Shown here: positions 29,970 through 41,814 of the stretch, piece by piece
Layout of the letters: each line of letters starts with the position of its first letter
Numbering within the stretch: the stretch's first letter is position 1
From: Streptomyces sp. NBRC 110611
GTDB taxonomy: Bacteria > Actinomycetota > Actinomycetes > Streptomycetales > Streptomycetaceae
NCBI RefSeq assembly: GCF_001590865.1
Contig: NZ_BBUY01000001.1
Location: 927,522 to 991,521 of the forward strand
Length of the DNA stretch: 64,000 bases
Direction: 5' to 3'
Notes under the pieces: model-generated
Database searches by the model: none
What the model was told of the DNA's origin: nothing
What the model saw: the letters and a program-made list of their open reading frames with translations, nothing else
Program-made: the position numbers and the translations under genes

Positions 29970-31969
29970 TTGGGTGACCCTCCGATCGGTGAGGACGGTC
30001 GCAGCGACAGCACATGAGCGGGCGCGGGCGAGCGGCCCGGCTCCAGGCGCACATAGTTGTCCCTGCCCCAGTGGTAGGTATCGCCGGTGAGCTCGTCGCG
30101 CACCGGGAAGGACTCGTGCCGGCCGAGGCCGAGTTCCGGCATGTCCAACGACACCGTCGCCTCGTGGGTGTGGTGCGGGTCGAGGTTGACCACCGTGAGC
30201 ACCGTGTCGACCCCCGCGCCGTGGCGCGCGCGCTTGGAGTAGGCGAGCACGGCGTCGTTGTCGACCGGGTGGAAGCGCAGATCGCGCAGCTGTTGCAGGG
30301 CAGGGTGGCGGCGGCGGATGCGGTTGAGCGCGGTGATCAGAGGGGCGATGGTACGCCCCTGCTTCGCCGCCGCTTCCCAGTCGCGCGGCCTGAGTTGGTA
30401 CTTCTCCGAGTCGAGGTACTCCTCGCTGCCGGGGCGTACCGGCGTCGACTCGCAGAGCTCGTATCCGGCGTAGACGCCCCATGCGGGGGAGAGGGTGGCG
30501 GCCAGCACGGCACGGATCTCGAAGGCGGCCCGGCCGCCCTCCTGGAGGTAGGCGTGCAGGATGTCCGGGGTGTTCACGAAGAAGTTGGGCCGCAGGTAGG
30601 CGGCGCTCTCACCGGACAGCTCGGTGAGGTACTCGGTCAGCTCCTGTTTGGTGTTGCGCCAGGTGAAGTACGTGTACGACTGGTGGAAGCCGATCTGGGC
30701 GAGGGTGCGCAGCATGGCGGGGCGGGTGAACGCCTCGGCGAGGAACAGCACGTCCGGGTCGGTCCGGTTGATGTCGCCGAGCACCTTCTCCCAGAACGCC
30801 ACCGGTTTGGTGTGCGGGTTGTCCACCCGGAAGATCCGTACGCCCTTGGCCATCCAGAAGCGCAGCACCCGCTCGGTCTCCCGGACCAGCCCGCGGAAGT
30901 CGGTGTCGAACGCCAGGGGGTAGATGTCCTGGTACTTCTTCGGCGGGTTCTCGGCGTAGGCGATCGAGCCGTCCGCGCGGTGGTGGAACCACTGCGGGTG
31001 CAGGGTGACCCAGGGGTGGTCGGGGGAGCACTGCAGCGCGAAGTCCAGGGCCACCTCCATCCGCAGGTCGCGGGCCGTACGGACGAAGTGCGCGAAGTCC
31101 TCGAAGGTGCCCAGGTCCGGGTGGAGGGCGTCGTGGCCGCCGGCCGCCGAGCCGATCGCCCAGGGGGAGCCGACGTCGTCCGGGCCCGCCGCCAGGCCGT
31201 TGTTGGGGCCCTTGCGGAAGGACGTGCCGATGGGGTGCACGGGCGGCAGGTAGACCACGTCGAAGCCCATGGCGGCGACGGCCGGCAGCCGTTCGGCGGC
31301 GGTGCGCAGGGTGCCGCTGACGGCGGTGCCGTCCGGGGTGACGAGGGCGCCCTCGGAGCGCGGGAAGAGCTCGTACCACGAGCCGTACAGGGCCCGCCGG
31401 CGCTCCACGGCCAGCGGCATCGGGCGCGAGACGGTGAGCAGTTCGCGCAGCGGGTGGCGCTCCAGCGCCGCGGTGACCTGGGGGGCGAGCGCGGCGGCGA
31501 GCCGGGCGGCGGGGGGCAGTCCCCCGTCGCGCAGCGCGTCCACGGCGCCGAGTACCGACTCCCGGCCGTCGCTCTTGGGGACGTCGGCGGCGGCCCGCTC
31601 GTGCAGCTCGGCGCCCTCGGCGAGGACCAGCTCGGTGTCGAGGCCCGCCGGGATCTTGACCGAGGCGTGCCGGCGCCAGGTGGCGAGCGGGTCGGACCAG
31701 GCCTCCACGGTGAAGGTCCAGCGGCCCTCGACGTCCGGGGTGACCTCGGTGCTCCAGCGGTCGGTGCCGGGCACCCGCTCCCGCATCGGGGTCCAGGGGC
31801 CGCAGCGGCCGGCCGGGTTGCGCAGCACCACATTGGCCGCGACCGCGTCATGACCTTCGCGGAAGACGGTGGCCGAGACCTCGAAGGCCTCGCCCACCAC
31901 GGCCTTCGCCGGGCGGCGGCCGCAATCGATCTGCGGGCGGATGTCCAGAACAGGGATGCGACCGATCAT
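29966..31969 (-). CDS. glgE: Alpha-1,4-glucan:maltose-1-phosphate maltosyltransferase
   Basis: 667 residues, close to characterised Streptomyces GlgE. Transfers maltosyl units from maltose-1-phosphate to alpha-glucan. The ATG at 31969 ([10 protein letters not shown]) follows AGGTGAG. The N-terminal beta domain and helical insert (about 1-190) precede the GH13_3 barrel with nucleophile Asp383 ([10 protein letters not shown]), acid Glu412 (FLAEAFTRP) and Asp469 (NTPDI). [11 protein letters not shown] and YLPPVHPIG are family marks. It is first in the operon. A glycogen phosphorylase gene, divergent beside glgE in S. coelicolor as I recall, is absent here. Confidence 0.97.
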
Positions 31970-32258
31970 GGGCTCACCTGGGCTTGTGATGCTTTGCGGG
32001 GTTTTGTCCTTTGTATCCGCTCCATAGCAGGGCGGCCGGGCGTGAACAGGGGCGCTCGGGTCCGCTTTCACTCGGCTGGCGGACGGTGTGACCGGCCGGG
32101 GCGTACGCGGTGAGCCTTCCCTCCGATGGCGGACCGGAAATCCGCCGCCATGTGAACTACCGGTACGTAACTGCGCACCGGGCGTGGTGCGGCGGATGTG
32201 CGGCCGCTTCCCTCGGGGCGGCTGCGGAGCTGCGCTGACACGGTCGGCGTCGCCTCCT

Positions 32259-32285
32259 CAACTCGGTGTGATCACAGCGGAGTTG
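32259..32285. promoter_or_regulatory. Nested palindrome upstream of the glgE operon
   Basis: A perfect TGTGATCACA core (32267-32276) lies inside flanking CAACTC and GAGTTG arms. It sits about 290 bp before the glgE start. It resembles a dimeric repressor or Crp-like site; the binding protein is unknown. Confidence 0.45.
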
Positions 32286-32456
32286 CGGTGTGCGGAAGTC
32301 CGGTGCCGCGCCGGGGCCCGTCGGCGCACTCCGCAGCCTCCCCCGAGGAGGGAGTACGGACAAGAGCGAATGAGGGGCGGGAATCGGCCATATCAGCGGA
32401 CGCGCCGGTAGCCGGCGGGACCCGGGCCCCGTCCGCACGGCCCCGGAACGCGCAAA

Positions 32457-32486
32457 GGCGGTGCCCGGAGAGTTCCGGACACCGCC
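32457..32486. terminator. Terminator of the first M4 protease gene
   Basis: GGCGGTGCCCGGA, 4-nt loop, TCCGGACACCGCC: a 13-bp stem with one mismatch, 79 nt past the protease stop on the minus strand. Confidence 0.75.
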
Positions 32487-32564
32487 CTGTCACCGGGGTC
32501 ACGCCACCCCGGGACGTTCAGCGTGCGATAGTGCGTGTTCCGCCGTGTGCGCCGGCGTGTGACG

Positions 32565-34196
32565 TCACTTGACGGCGACGCCGGTCCAGGCGGCCTCGAC
32601 GCCCTTGACCTCGGCGCCGTCCGCGCCGTACAGGTCGGTGGCGGCCTTGACGGTCGCCTCGCGCGCGCCCTTGTAGTCGGTGTTCGAGGTCATGTACGTG
32701 GTCAGGGCCTTGAACCAGATCTTCTCGGCCTTCTCCCGGCCGATGCCCTCGACCTTGGAGCCGTCCGCCGTCGGGCTGTCGTACTTGACGCCGCCGATCT
32801 CCTTCGGGCCGCTGCCCTCGGACAGCAGGTAGAAGAAGTGGTTGGCCACGCCCGACGAGTAGTGCGGGTCGAGGTTGGCGGTGTTGGAGTCCCAGTTGTC
32901 CTGCGACTGGCCGTCCTTGCTGGGCTTGTCCATGTAGCGCAGCGGGGTGCCGTCACCGTTGATGTCGATCTTCTCGCCGATGAGGTAGTCGCCCGGGTCC
33001 TTGGCGTTCTTGGCGTAGAACTCGACCGAGGTGCCGAAGATGTCCGAGGTGCCCTCGTTCAGGCCGCCGGACTCGCCGCTGTACTCCAGGTTGGCGGTGG
33101 CGGAGGTGACGCCGTGCGACATCTCGTGCGCCGCGACGTCGATGGCGGTGAGCGGCGCCTTGTTGTCCTTGCCGTCGCCGTACGTCATGCAGAAGCAGCT
33201 GTCGTCCCAGAAGGCGTTGACGTAGTTGTCGCCGTAGTGGACGCGGGACGAGGCGCCCTTGCCGTCGCCCTTGATGCCGCTGCGGCCGTGCACGTTCTTG
33301 TAGTAGTCCCAGGTCTCGGCCGCGCCGTAGTGCGCGTCGACGGCCGCGGTCTGCGGGTCGTCGGGCTTGCCGGTGCCCCAGGCGTCGTCCTCGTCCGTGA
33401 ACGGCTTGCCCTCGCCGGTCTCGCTGTTCTCCAGGTTGGAGGTCTTGTGACCGCCGCGCTCACCGTCGGTGAGGGTGAAGCCGTTGCCTTCCTTGGTGGT
33501 GCCCAGCTCGACGCTGCCGCTGTACTCGCTCTCGCCCTTGCCGGTGCGGATCTCGTCGTACTGGAACAGCTTCTTGCCGGTGTTGGCGTCGGTGATGACG
33601 TGCATCCGGCTGGGGGTGCCGTCCTTCTTGGTGCCCTTGACGACGGTGTCGTAGGCGAGGACGGGGGTGCCGGAGGCGGCCCAGACGACCTTCTTCGGCG
33701 CCTGCGCGTCGGCCTTCTCGGCGGCGAGCGACTTGGCGGCGGTGCCCTGCGCCGAGGTGGCGGCGGCCCCCGAAGCGATCTTCGGCGTGGTGGAGGCGAC
33801 CTTGATGGTCTTCGTGGTCGCCTTGGTGGTCGACTTGATCGCACCGCCCTTGGCCTGGTGCACGATCAGGTCGCCGCCGAGGACCGGAAGTCCGGCGTAG
33901 GTGCGGTCGTAACGGGTGTGCGTGGTGCCGTCGGCGTCCTTGATGACGTCCTTGACGACCAGCTTCTCCTGCGAGCCGAGGCCGAGCGCCTGGGCGGTCT
34001 GGGCCCGCACGGAGCTCGCGTCGCGCAGGAGTTCCGCGCGGTGCGAGGCGCTGAGCTTGAGGGGAGTGGCGTCCTTGGCGGCGGTCGGGGCCGGCGAGGC
34101 GCCGGCGGTTCCGGCCGTGATTCCGGCGGCGAGCAGGGCCGCGGCGGCGAAGGCGCCTCCGGTCACACGGGTCTTACGGGATATGCGGGGGGTCAC
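32565..34196 (-). CDS. Secreted M4 (thermolysin) family metallopeptidase
   Basis: 543 residues from a GTG with GAAGGAG upstream. The signal peptide (about 1-34, ALLAAGITAGTAGAS) precedes an FTP/PepSY propeptide (about 45-205, with the ATYAGLPVLGGDL-type motif as RTYAGLPVLGGDL). The catalytic domain (about 220-543) has zinc ligands His357 and His361 with Glu358 (AAHEMSH), and a third ligand Glu381 (GGLNEGTSD). A DDSCFCMTYGD Cys pair precedes the zinc site. An extracellular neutral protease made as a zymogen. It is a paralogue of the neighbouring upstream gene, without its C-terminal P domain. Confidence 0.95.
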   Translation of the reverse strand: MTPRISRKTRVTGGAFAAAALLAAGITAGTAGASPAPTAAKDATPLKLSASHRAELLRDASSVRAQTAQALGLGSQEKLVVKDVIKDADGTTHTRYDRTYAGLPVLGGDLIVHQAKGGAIKSTTKATTKTIKVASTTPKIASGAAATSAQGTAAKSLAAEKADAQAPKKVVWAASGTPVLAYDTVVKGTKKDGTPSRMHVITDANTGKKLFQYDEIRTGKGESEYSGSVELGTTKEGNGFTLTDGERGGHKTSNLENSETGEGKPFTDEDDAWGTGKPDDPQTAAVDAHYGAAETWDYYKNVHGRSGIKGDGKGASSRVHYGDNYVNAFWDDSCFCMTYGDGKDNKAPLTAIDVAAHEMSHGVTSATANLEYSGESGGLNEGTSDIFGTSVEFYAKNAKDPGDYLIGEKIDINGDGTPLRYMDKPSKDGQSQDNWDSNTANLDPHYSSGVANHFFYLLSEGSGPKEIGGVKYDSPTADGSKVEGIGREKAEKIWFKALTTYMTSNTDYKGAREATVKAATDLYGADGAEVKGVEAAWTGVAVK

Positions 34197-34270
34197 GCGT
34201 GCTCCTTCAACTTTGCCAAACGGTGGGGGTGCAAAGCGATGCGGGTGATTGCGTTCCGGGAAGGTTGCCA

Positions 34271-34284
34271 GTTCGAACGCGTTC
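34271..34284. promoter_or_regulatory. Overlapping palindromes in the first M4 protease promoter region
   Basis: GTTCGAAC and GAACGCGTTC overlap in GTTCGAACGCGTTC, about 75 bp before the start. The spacing does not fit the actinobacterial LexA site, so it is a candidate for another repressor. Confidence 0.35.
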
Positions 34285-34357
34285 ATGTCAGGAGGGAGTC
34301 GCAAACTTGGCCGAAAAACGTCCGCAGAGAGGTGATCGTCGTTCGTATAACGGAGTG

Positions 34358-34391
34358 GGGCGCCGCCCCCGGAGATCCGGGGACGGCGCCC
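34358..34391. terminator. Terminator between the two M4 proteases
   Basis: GGGCGCCGCCCCCGGA and TCCGGGGACGGCGCCC pair over 16 bp with one mismatch, 93 nt after the stop of the P-domain protease. Confidence 0.75.
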
Positions 34392-34483
34392 AAGTTGCCT
34401 TCTGTGGAGTCGAGTTGAGATGCCCGTAGGGGTTCCGGTCCGGCTATGTCATACCAAGGTGACGGCTCGGTACCGGCGCCGGG

Positions 34484-36502
34484 TCAGAACGTCAGCTTCC
34501 AGCCATTGAGGTAGCCGGTGTCCTGTGCGTAGACGTCCTGGACCCGCAACTTCCAGGTGCCGCCCGCCGCCTTGGCGGAGGCGTCGACGGTGTACGTCGT
34601 CCGCACGTCGGCCGCGGAGTCGTTGGCGTCGGAGTTCTTCAGCCGGTAGGCCGTGCCGTCCGGGGCGATCAGGTCGATGACCAGGTCGCCGCGGTAGGTG
34701 TGCACGATGTCCACCCCGACCTTCAGCGTGCCCGGCGCGTTGCCGCTGCGGCTGACGGTGATCGGCGAGGTGACCATGGCGCCCGCGTCCGGGATGCGCA
34801 CATCGTCGGTGCTCTCGAAGACGCTGCCGCCGCTGTCGCCGTCCGGGACGCGGGAGCCGACGTTGACCGCCGCCCAGGTGTTGGCGACCGTGTTGTACGT
34901 CGCGCTGCCCTCGCCGAACAGGTCGGCCGCCGCCCGGAGCGTGGCGGTGCGGGCACCCGCGTAGTTGGTGTTCGCGCTCATGTACTGGCTCAGCGCCTTG
35001 AACCACACCTTCTCGGCGTTGGCCCGGCCGATGCCCGGCACCGGCTTGTTGTCGTACGTGGGGCTGTCGTAGTGGACGCCGCCGATGTCTTTCGGTCCGC
35101 TGCCCTCCGCCAGCAGGTAGAAGAAGTGGTTGGCGACCCCGGAGGAGTAGTGCACGTCCAGGTCGCCGACGCGGCTGGACCAGTAGTCCGCGGAGTTGCC
35201 GTCCTTGCTGGGCTTGTCCATGTAGCGCAGCGGCTCGCCGTTGCCGTAGATGTCGACCTTCTCGCCGATGAGGTAGTCGCCGGGGTCCTTCTCGTTGTTG
35301 GCGTAGAACTCCACCGCCGTGCCGAAGATGTCGGAGGTCGCCTCGTTGAGGCCGCCGGACTCCCTGGCGTACTCCAGGCCCGCGGTGTGGGAGGTGACGC
35401 CGTGCGACATCTCGTGGCCGGCCACGTCGATGGAGGTGAGCGGGTGGGTGTTGTTCCGGCCGTCGCCGTACGTCATGCAGAAGCAGCTGTCGTCCCAGAA
35501 GGCGTTGACGTAGCTGTTGCCGTAGTGGACGCGGGAGTAGGCGCCCACCCCGTCGCCGCGGATGCCGCTGCGGCCGTGCACGTTCTTGTAGTAGTCCCAG
35601 GTCTCCTGCGCGCCGTAGGCGGCGTCGACGCCCGCGGTCTGCGGGTTCGACGGCGTACCGTCGCCCCAGACGTCGTCGGCGTCGGTGAACAGCGAACCGC
35701 TGCCCCCCGTACCGTGGTTGAGGTTGTTGGTCCGGTGGCTGCCCCGGCCGGTGTCCGTCATCTTGAAGTTCGGCGCCGACCCGGAGGTGCCGATGGTGAC
35801 CCGGCCGCTGTACTGGCTGTTGCCGACGCCGTTCTCGATGCCCTGGTACTGGAAGAGCTTGGCGCCGGTCCCGGCGTGGGTGATGACGTGCAGTTCGCTG
35901 GGCGTCCCGTCGTCCTGCAGCCCGCCGACCACCGTCTCGTACGCGAGCACCGGCGTGCCGTCGGCGGCCCAGATCACCTTGCGCGGCGCCTCGGCGGCCG
36001 CGGTCCGCTCCGCGCCGAGCGCCCGGGCGGCCTGGACGGCCTTCGCCTCGGCGGCGGCCGGCCGCAGCTTCGGGGTGGTGCTCGGGACGGTGAGCCGGGC
36101 GGTCACGGCCTTGGTGACGCCCTTGAGCGCGCCGCGCGCGCTCTTGTGCACCACGAGGTCGCCGCCGAGGACGGGCAGGCCGGCGTAGGTGCGCTCGTAG
36201 CGGGTGTGGACGGTGCCGTCGGCGTCCTTCGAGACGTCCTTGACGACCAGCTTCTCCTGCGCGCCGAGCTTGAGTTGTCGCGCGGCGTCGGCGGTGCCGG
36301 CCTCGGCTGCCCGTATCAGCTCCGCACGCTGGGACGGGGACAGCTCGGCCGGCAGTGCGCCGGGGGCGGGAACGGCCTGCGCGGGGCCCGGCCGCGGGGT
36401 GGCCGCCGTGCCGGTGCCGGCCTGTGCGCCGACGGCCAGCATCGCCGCGACGGCGACCAGCGCGCCGGTCGCCACGGCGCGTCTATGGGGGGTGCGTCTC
36501 AC
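34484..36502 (-). CDS. Secreted M4 metallopeptidase with C-terminal P domain
   Basis: 672 residues from a GTG preceded by AAGGAGT. Signal peptide about 1-34, propeptide about 50-180, thermolysin-like domain about 195-555 with His363, Glu364 and His367 (AGHEMSH) and Glu387 (GGLNEATSD). The C-terminal region (about 570-672: DDVRIPDAGAMVTSPITV, VDIVHTYRGDLVIDLIAPDG, GTWKLRVQDV) is a proprotein-convertase P (homo B) domain that probably aids stability or substrate contact. The close paralogy with the next gene indicates a local duplication followed by gain or loss of the P domain. Confidence 0.95.
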   Translation of the reverse strand: MRRTPHRRAVATGALVAVAAMLAVGAQAGTGTAATPRPGPAQAVPAPGALPAELSPSQRAELIRAAEAGTADAARQLKLGAQEKLVVKDVSKDADGTVHTRYERTYAGLPVLGGDLVVHKSARGALKGVTKAVTARLTVPSTTPKLRPAAAEAKAVQAARALGAERTAAAEAPRKVIWAADGTPVLAYETVVGGLQDDGTPSELHVITHAGTGAKLFQYQGIENGVGNSQYSGRVTIGTSGSAPNFKMTDTGRGSHRTNNLNHGTGGSGSLFTDADDVWGDGTPSNPQTAGVDAAYGAQETWDYYKNVHGRSGIRGDGVGAYSRVHYGNSYVNAFWDDSCFCMTYGDGRNNTHPLTSIDVAGHEMSHGVTSHTAGLEYARESGGLNEATSDIFGTAVEFYANNEKDPGDYLIGEKVDIYGNGEPLRYMDKPSKDGNSADYWSSRVGDLDVHYSSGVANHFFYLLAEGSGPKDIGGVHYDSPTYDNKPVPGIGRANAEKVWFKALSQYMSANTNYAGARTATLRAAADLFGEGSATYNTVANTWAAVNVGSRVPDGDSGGSVFESTDDVRIPDAGAMVTSPITVSRSGNAPGTLKVGVDIVHTYRGDLVIDLIAPDGTAYRLKNSDANDSAADVRTTYTVDASAKAAGGTWKLRVQDVYAQDTGYLNGWKLTF

Positions 36503-36822
36503 GCTGACTCCTTCTGCGGTGGCCGCTCCGTGCCGGGGCGGCCGAGGGGGACCGGGCGGCGGAAGGGCCGTCCGGGCAGATCGAGGCAGAACACTTGAAG
36601 TGCGTGGGGGGAGACGTACGTGACGTACGCGAGGTGCGGATGAAACAGGTGATGCGCGTGGAACGGCCTGCCGCGGGGGTGGTGCTGTGGGGGCCGCGCG
36701 GCGGCGGTTGCGGGGAAGAGTCCCACCGCTACCGGCCAGTTGTCAGGAGCCTTTCAACTAATTGGCCGGAAAGCGTCCGTTGGGCGAAATCGACGTCCGA
36801 TAGCCGGACGCCTGAAGGGGGG
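36503..36822. other. Region between glgX and the P-domain protease
   Basis: 320 bp without a gene. It contains CGTACG-TGA-CGTACG at 36615-36629, a candidate operator about 115 bp before the protease start. An interrupted stem (CCGGCCAGTTG with CAAC..TGGCCGG, 36732-36769) is a possible glgX terminator. Confidence 0.5.
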
Positions 36823-39225
<2,403 letters not shown>

Positions 39226-39450
39226 GTGCCGGCCTCCTGCGGCTCATGGCTCGGTCGGGCGGGCCCGCGCGGTGTCCCGGCCGCGGATGCGGCGCCGCCC
39301 TCCCCGTTGTTCTGCCCGCAACCGGGTGGTGCCTCACGCCTCGGGCGGGGTGGGGCGGGGGCTGTCGGGGCCGCGACCGGGTGACGTGTCCGTGGCATTC
39401 GGTACGCGGCATACCTCCCTATTCCGGCATCATCCGTCACAATCCTATAT

Positions 39451-40731
39451 ATGACTGCCCATCAGCAGGACCGAGCAGGGGACCGGGACCGGAGCCGGCG
39501 CCGGAGCGGGCGCCGGAGCCGGAGCGGCCGCCGCGCGGGGCGCGGCCGCCTCGCCCGCGCCGCCGTGGCCGGGCTTGCCGGGGCGGCGGCGCTCACCGGA
39601 TGCGCGGGCTCGGCCGCGTTCGACGACGGGGACGCGCCGCGCGCCCAGGAGCCGGCCATCCGGATCGTCCCCCACAACGGGGCGCACGGCGTACGGGCCA
39701 ACGGGCGGTTCGAGATCCGGGTGCCGGACGGGCGGCTGGAGCGGGTCGTGGTGAGCCGCGCCGGGAACGCCGGCCGATGGCCCGTCGCGGGCCGGATTGC
39801 ACCGGACGGCCTGGTCTGGCGCCCGGCGCCCGGCCCCCTCCACCCCGGCGCGACCTACACCGTCGACGTGGTCGCACGGGACGCCGCTGGCCACCGCTCG
39901 ACCCGGCACACCACCTTCACCACCGCCCTGCCCGCCCGCCGGGTCACCGGCCACTTCTCGCCCCAGAGTGGTGCCATGGTCGGCACCGGCCTGATCTTCT
40001 CGATGGCCTTCGACCGGCCGGTCGCCGACCGCGCGGCCGTCGAACGCGCCGTCAAGGTGACGGCCCGGCCCGGTGTCGAGGTCGTCGGCCACTGGTTCGG
40101 CAGCCGGCGGCTGGACTTCCGCCCCCGCGACCGCTGGCGGCCGGGTACCGAGATCACCGTGGGGCTGCGGCTGCGCGGGGTGCGGACCGGACCGGACACT
40201 TACGGGACGCAGGACGGGACCGTGCGCTACCGGGTGGGCCGGGACCAGATCAGCTTCATCGACGCCGCCCGGCACACCCTGACCGTGCGCCGCTCCGGCC
40301 GGGTGGTGGCGGTGCTGCCGGTCACCGCGGGCGACGCCGCGCACCCCACCTACAACGGGCGGATGGTGATCCTGGAGCGGCAGTCGGTGACGCGGATGGA
40401 CGGGCGGACCGTCGGCTTCGGCGGTGAGTACGACATCGCGGACGTACCGCACGCCATGCGCCTGACCCGGTCCGGCACCTTTCTGCACGGCAACTACTGG
40501 GCGCGGCCCGAGGTCTTCGGGGGCGTCAACACCAGCCATGGCTGTGTGGGGCTCAAGGACGTGAAGGGCGGCGCCCCGGACACCCCGGCCGGCTGGCTCT
40601 TCGGCCGGTCGATCGTCGGCGACACCGTGGTGGTGCGGAACTCCCCGGAGCGCACGGTCGCGCCGGACAACGGCCTCGGTGGCTGGAACATGCCGTGGGA
40701 CCAGTGGCGGGCCGGCTCGGCGCTGCGGTGA
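39451..40731 (+). CDS. L,D-transpeptidase lipoprotein (Ig-like and YkuD domains)
   Basis: 426 residues. An Arg-rich N-terminus of unusual length precedes a lipobox LTGC (Cys51), indicating lipid anchoring outside the membrane. Two Ig-like domains (about 65-160 and 165-265) lead to the YkuD catalytic domain (about 270-400) with FLHGNYW and the nucleophile motif NTSHGCVGL (Cys365). A WNMPWDQW tail follows. It forms 3-3 peptidoglycan crosslinks. No Shine-Dalgarno precedes the ATG; CACAAT and TATAT lie just upstream, so the mRNA may be leaderless. Confidence 0.94.
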   Translation: MTAHQQDRAGDRDRSRRRSGRRSRSGRRAGRGRLARAAVAGLAGAAALTGCAGSAAFDDGDAPRAQEPAIRIVPHNGAHGVRANGRFEIRVPDGRLERVVVSRAGNAGRWPVAGRIAPDGLVWRPAPGPLHPGATYTVDVVARDAAGHRSTRHTTFTTALPARRVTGHFSPQSGAMVGTGLIFSMAFDRPVADRAAVERAVKVTARPGVEVVGHWFGSRRLDFRPRDRWRPGTEITVGLRLRGVRTGPDTYGTQDGTVRYRVGRDQISFIDAARHTLTVRRSGRVVAVLPVTAGDAAHPTYNGRMVILERQSVTRMDGRTVGFGGEYDIADVPHAMRLTRSGTFLHGNYWARPEVFGGVNTSHGCVGLKDVKGGAPDTPAGWLFGRSIVGDTVVVRNSPERTVAPDNGLGGWNMPWDQWRAGSALR

Positions 40732-40782
40732 CCGCGTCCTCCCGGGGGTGGCCCTCCGACCCCCGCGCACTAACCTTCCGGC

Positions 40783-41550
40783 ATGACTGTGAATCTCGAG
40801 GTCGCCGACGGCGTCGGCACCATCCGCCTGGACCGCCCGCCGATGAACGCGCTGGACATCGCCACCCAGGACCGGCTGCGCGAGCTGGCCGAAGAGGTCA
40901 CCCGCCGCGACGATGTGCGCGCGGTCGTCGTCTGGGGCGGTGAGAAGGTCTTCGCGGCCGGCGCGGACATCAAGGAAATGCAGGACATGGACCACGCGGC
41001 CATGGTCGTCCGTTCCAAGGCCCTGCAGGACGCGTTCACCGCCGTCGCCCGGATCCCCAAGCCGGTGGTCGCCGCGGTCACCGGCTACGCGCTGGGCGGC
41101 GGCTGCGAGTTGGCGCTCTGCGCCGACTTCCGGATCGCGGCCGACAGCGCCAAGCTCGGCCAGCCGGAGATCCTGCTGGGCCTGATCCCGGGCGCCGGCG
41201 GAACCCAGCGGCTGGCGCGGCTGGTAGGTCCCTCGAAGGCCAAGGACCTGATCTTCACCGGCCGTCAGGTGAAGGCCGACGAGGCGCTCGCCATCGGCCT
41301 GGTGGACCGGGTGGTTCCGGCTGCCGAGGTCTACGCGCAGGCGCACGCCTGGGCGGCCCGGCTGGCAGCCGGTCCCGCGCTGGCCCTGCGCGCGGCGAAG
41401 GAGTCCGTCGACGCGGGCCTGGAGACGGACATCGACACCGGGCTGACGGTCGAACGGAACTGGTTCTCCGGGCTGTTCGCGACCGAGGACCGGGAGACCG
41501 GGATGCGCAGCTTCGTCGAGGAGGGCCCGGGGAAGGCCAGGTTCCGCTGA
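40783..41550 (+). CDS. Enoyl-CoA hydratase/isomerase family protein
   Basis: 255 residues. Crotonase fold with CoA-binding GADIKEM, the oxyanion segment ALGGGCELALCADF and LGQPEILLGLIPGAGGTQRL, whose Glu in QPE corresponds to the first catalytic Glu of rat hydratase. The second catalytic Glu is replaced by Asp (GPSKAKDLIFTG), which may lower or shift activity. It ends with the EEGPGKARF pattern typical of short-chain hydratases. It probably acts in fatty-acid or amino-acid catabolism. It starts 51 bp after the transpeptidase gene without a strong ribosome binding site. Confidence 0.92.
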   Translation: MTVNLEVADGVGTIRLDRPPMNALDIATQDRLRELAEEVTRRDDVRAVVVWGGEKVFAAGADIKEMQDMDHAAMVVRSKALQDAFTAVARIPKPVVAAVTGYALGGGCELALCADFRIAADSAKLGQPEILLGLIPGAGGTQRLARLVGPSKAKDLIFTGRQVKADEALAIGLVDRVVPAAEVYAQAHAWAARLAAGPALALRAAKESVDAGLETDIDTGLTVERNWFSGLFATEDRETGMRSFVEEGPGKARFR

Positions 41551-41648
41551 AGCGGCCGGGGTTTCCGGGGCGGGTGAGGTTTGGCCGGTACCCGATGCCT
41601 CGTGTGGGGGAATTGCGGGGAACTTAACCACGCCTTAAGGGCGCCTTG

Positions 41649-41678
41649 TTGACACCCTGTGTTGATCATTCATATGTC
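41649..41678 (+). promoter_or_regulatory. Candidate promoter for the ATP-binding regulator
   Basis: TTGACA at 41649-41654 and TATGTC at 41673-41678 with an 18-nt spacer, in a low-GC patch about 135 bp upstream of the RsbW-like gene. Consensus-like for the housekeeping sigma factor. Confidence 0.5.
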
Positions 41679-41814
41679 AGGTGTCGTCGCAGGTCAGCCA
41701 GGTATTCCCGGAACCTTAAATGCTGTTGGCATATGACGTCGCGGGGTACTGGAACCGGCAATTCCGGGCAAGGGATTCCGCCGGTTCCGCCCCCGCGACC
41801 GCCAAGTAGCAGCC

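Larger units (their letters stand above)
31970..32564. other. 595-bp region upstream of glgE
   Basis: No gene is supported. It contains the palindromic element at 32259-32285 and the terminator of the M4 protease at 32457-32486. The glgE promoter must lie here, but no clear hexamer pair could be assigned. Confidence 0.5.

Noticed and set aside
34271..34284. LexA/SOS box before the first M4 protease
   Set aside because: The half-sites are separated by 2 nt, not the 4 nt of actinobacterial LexA sites.
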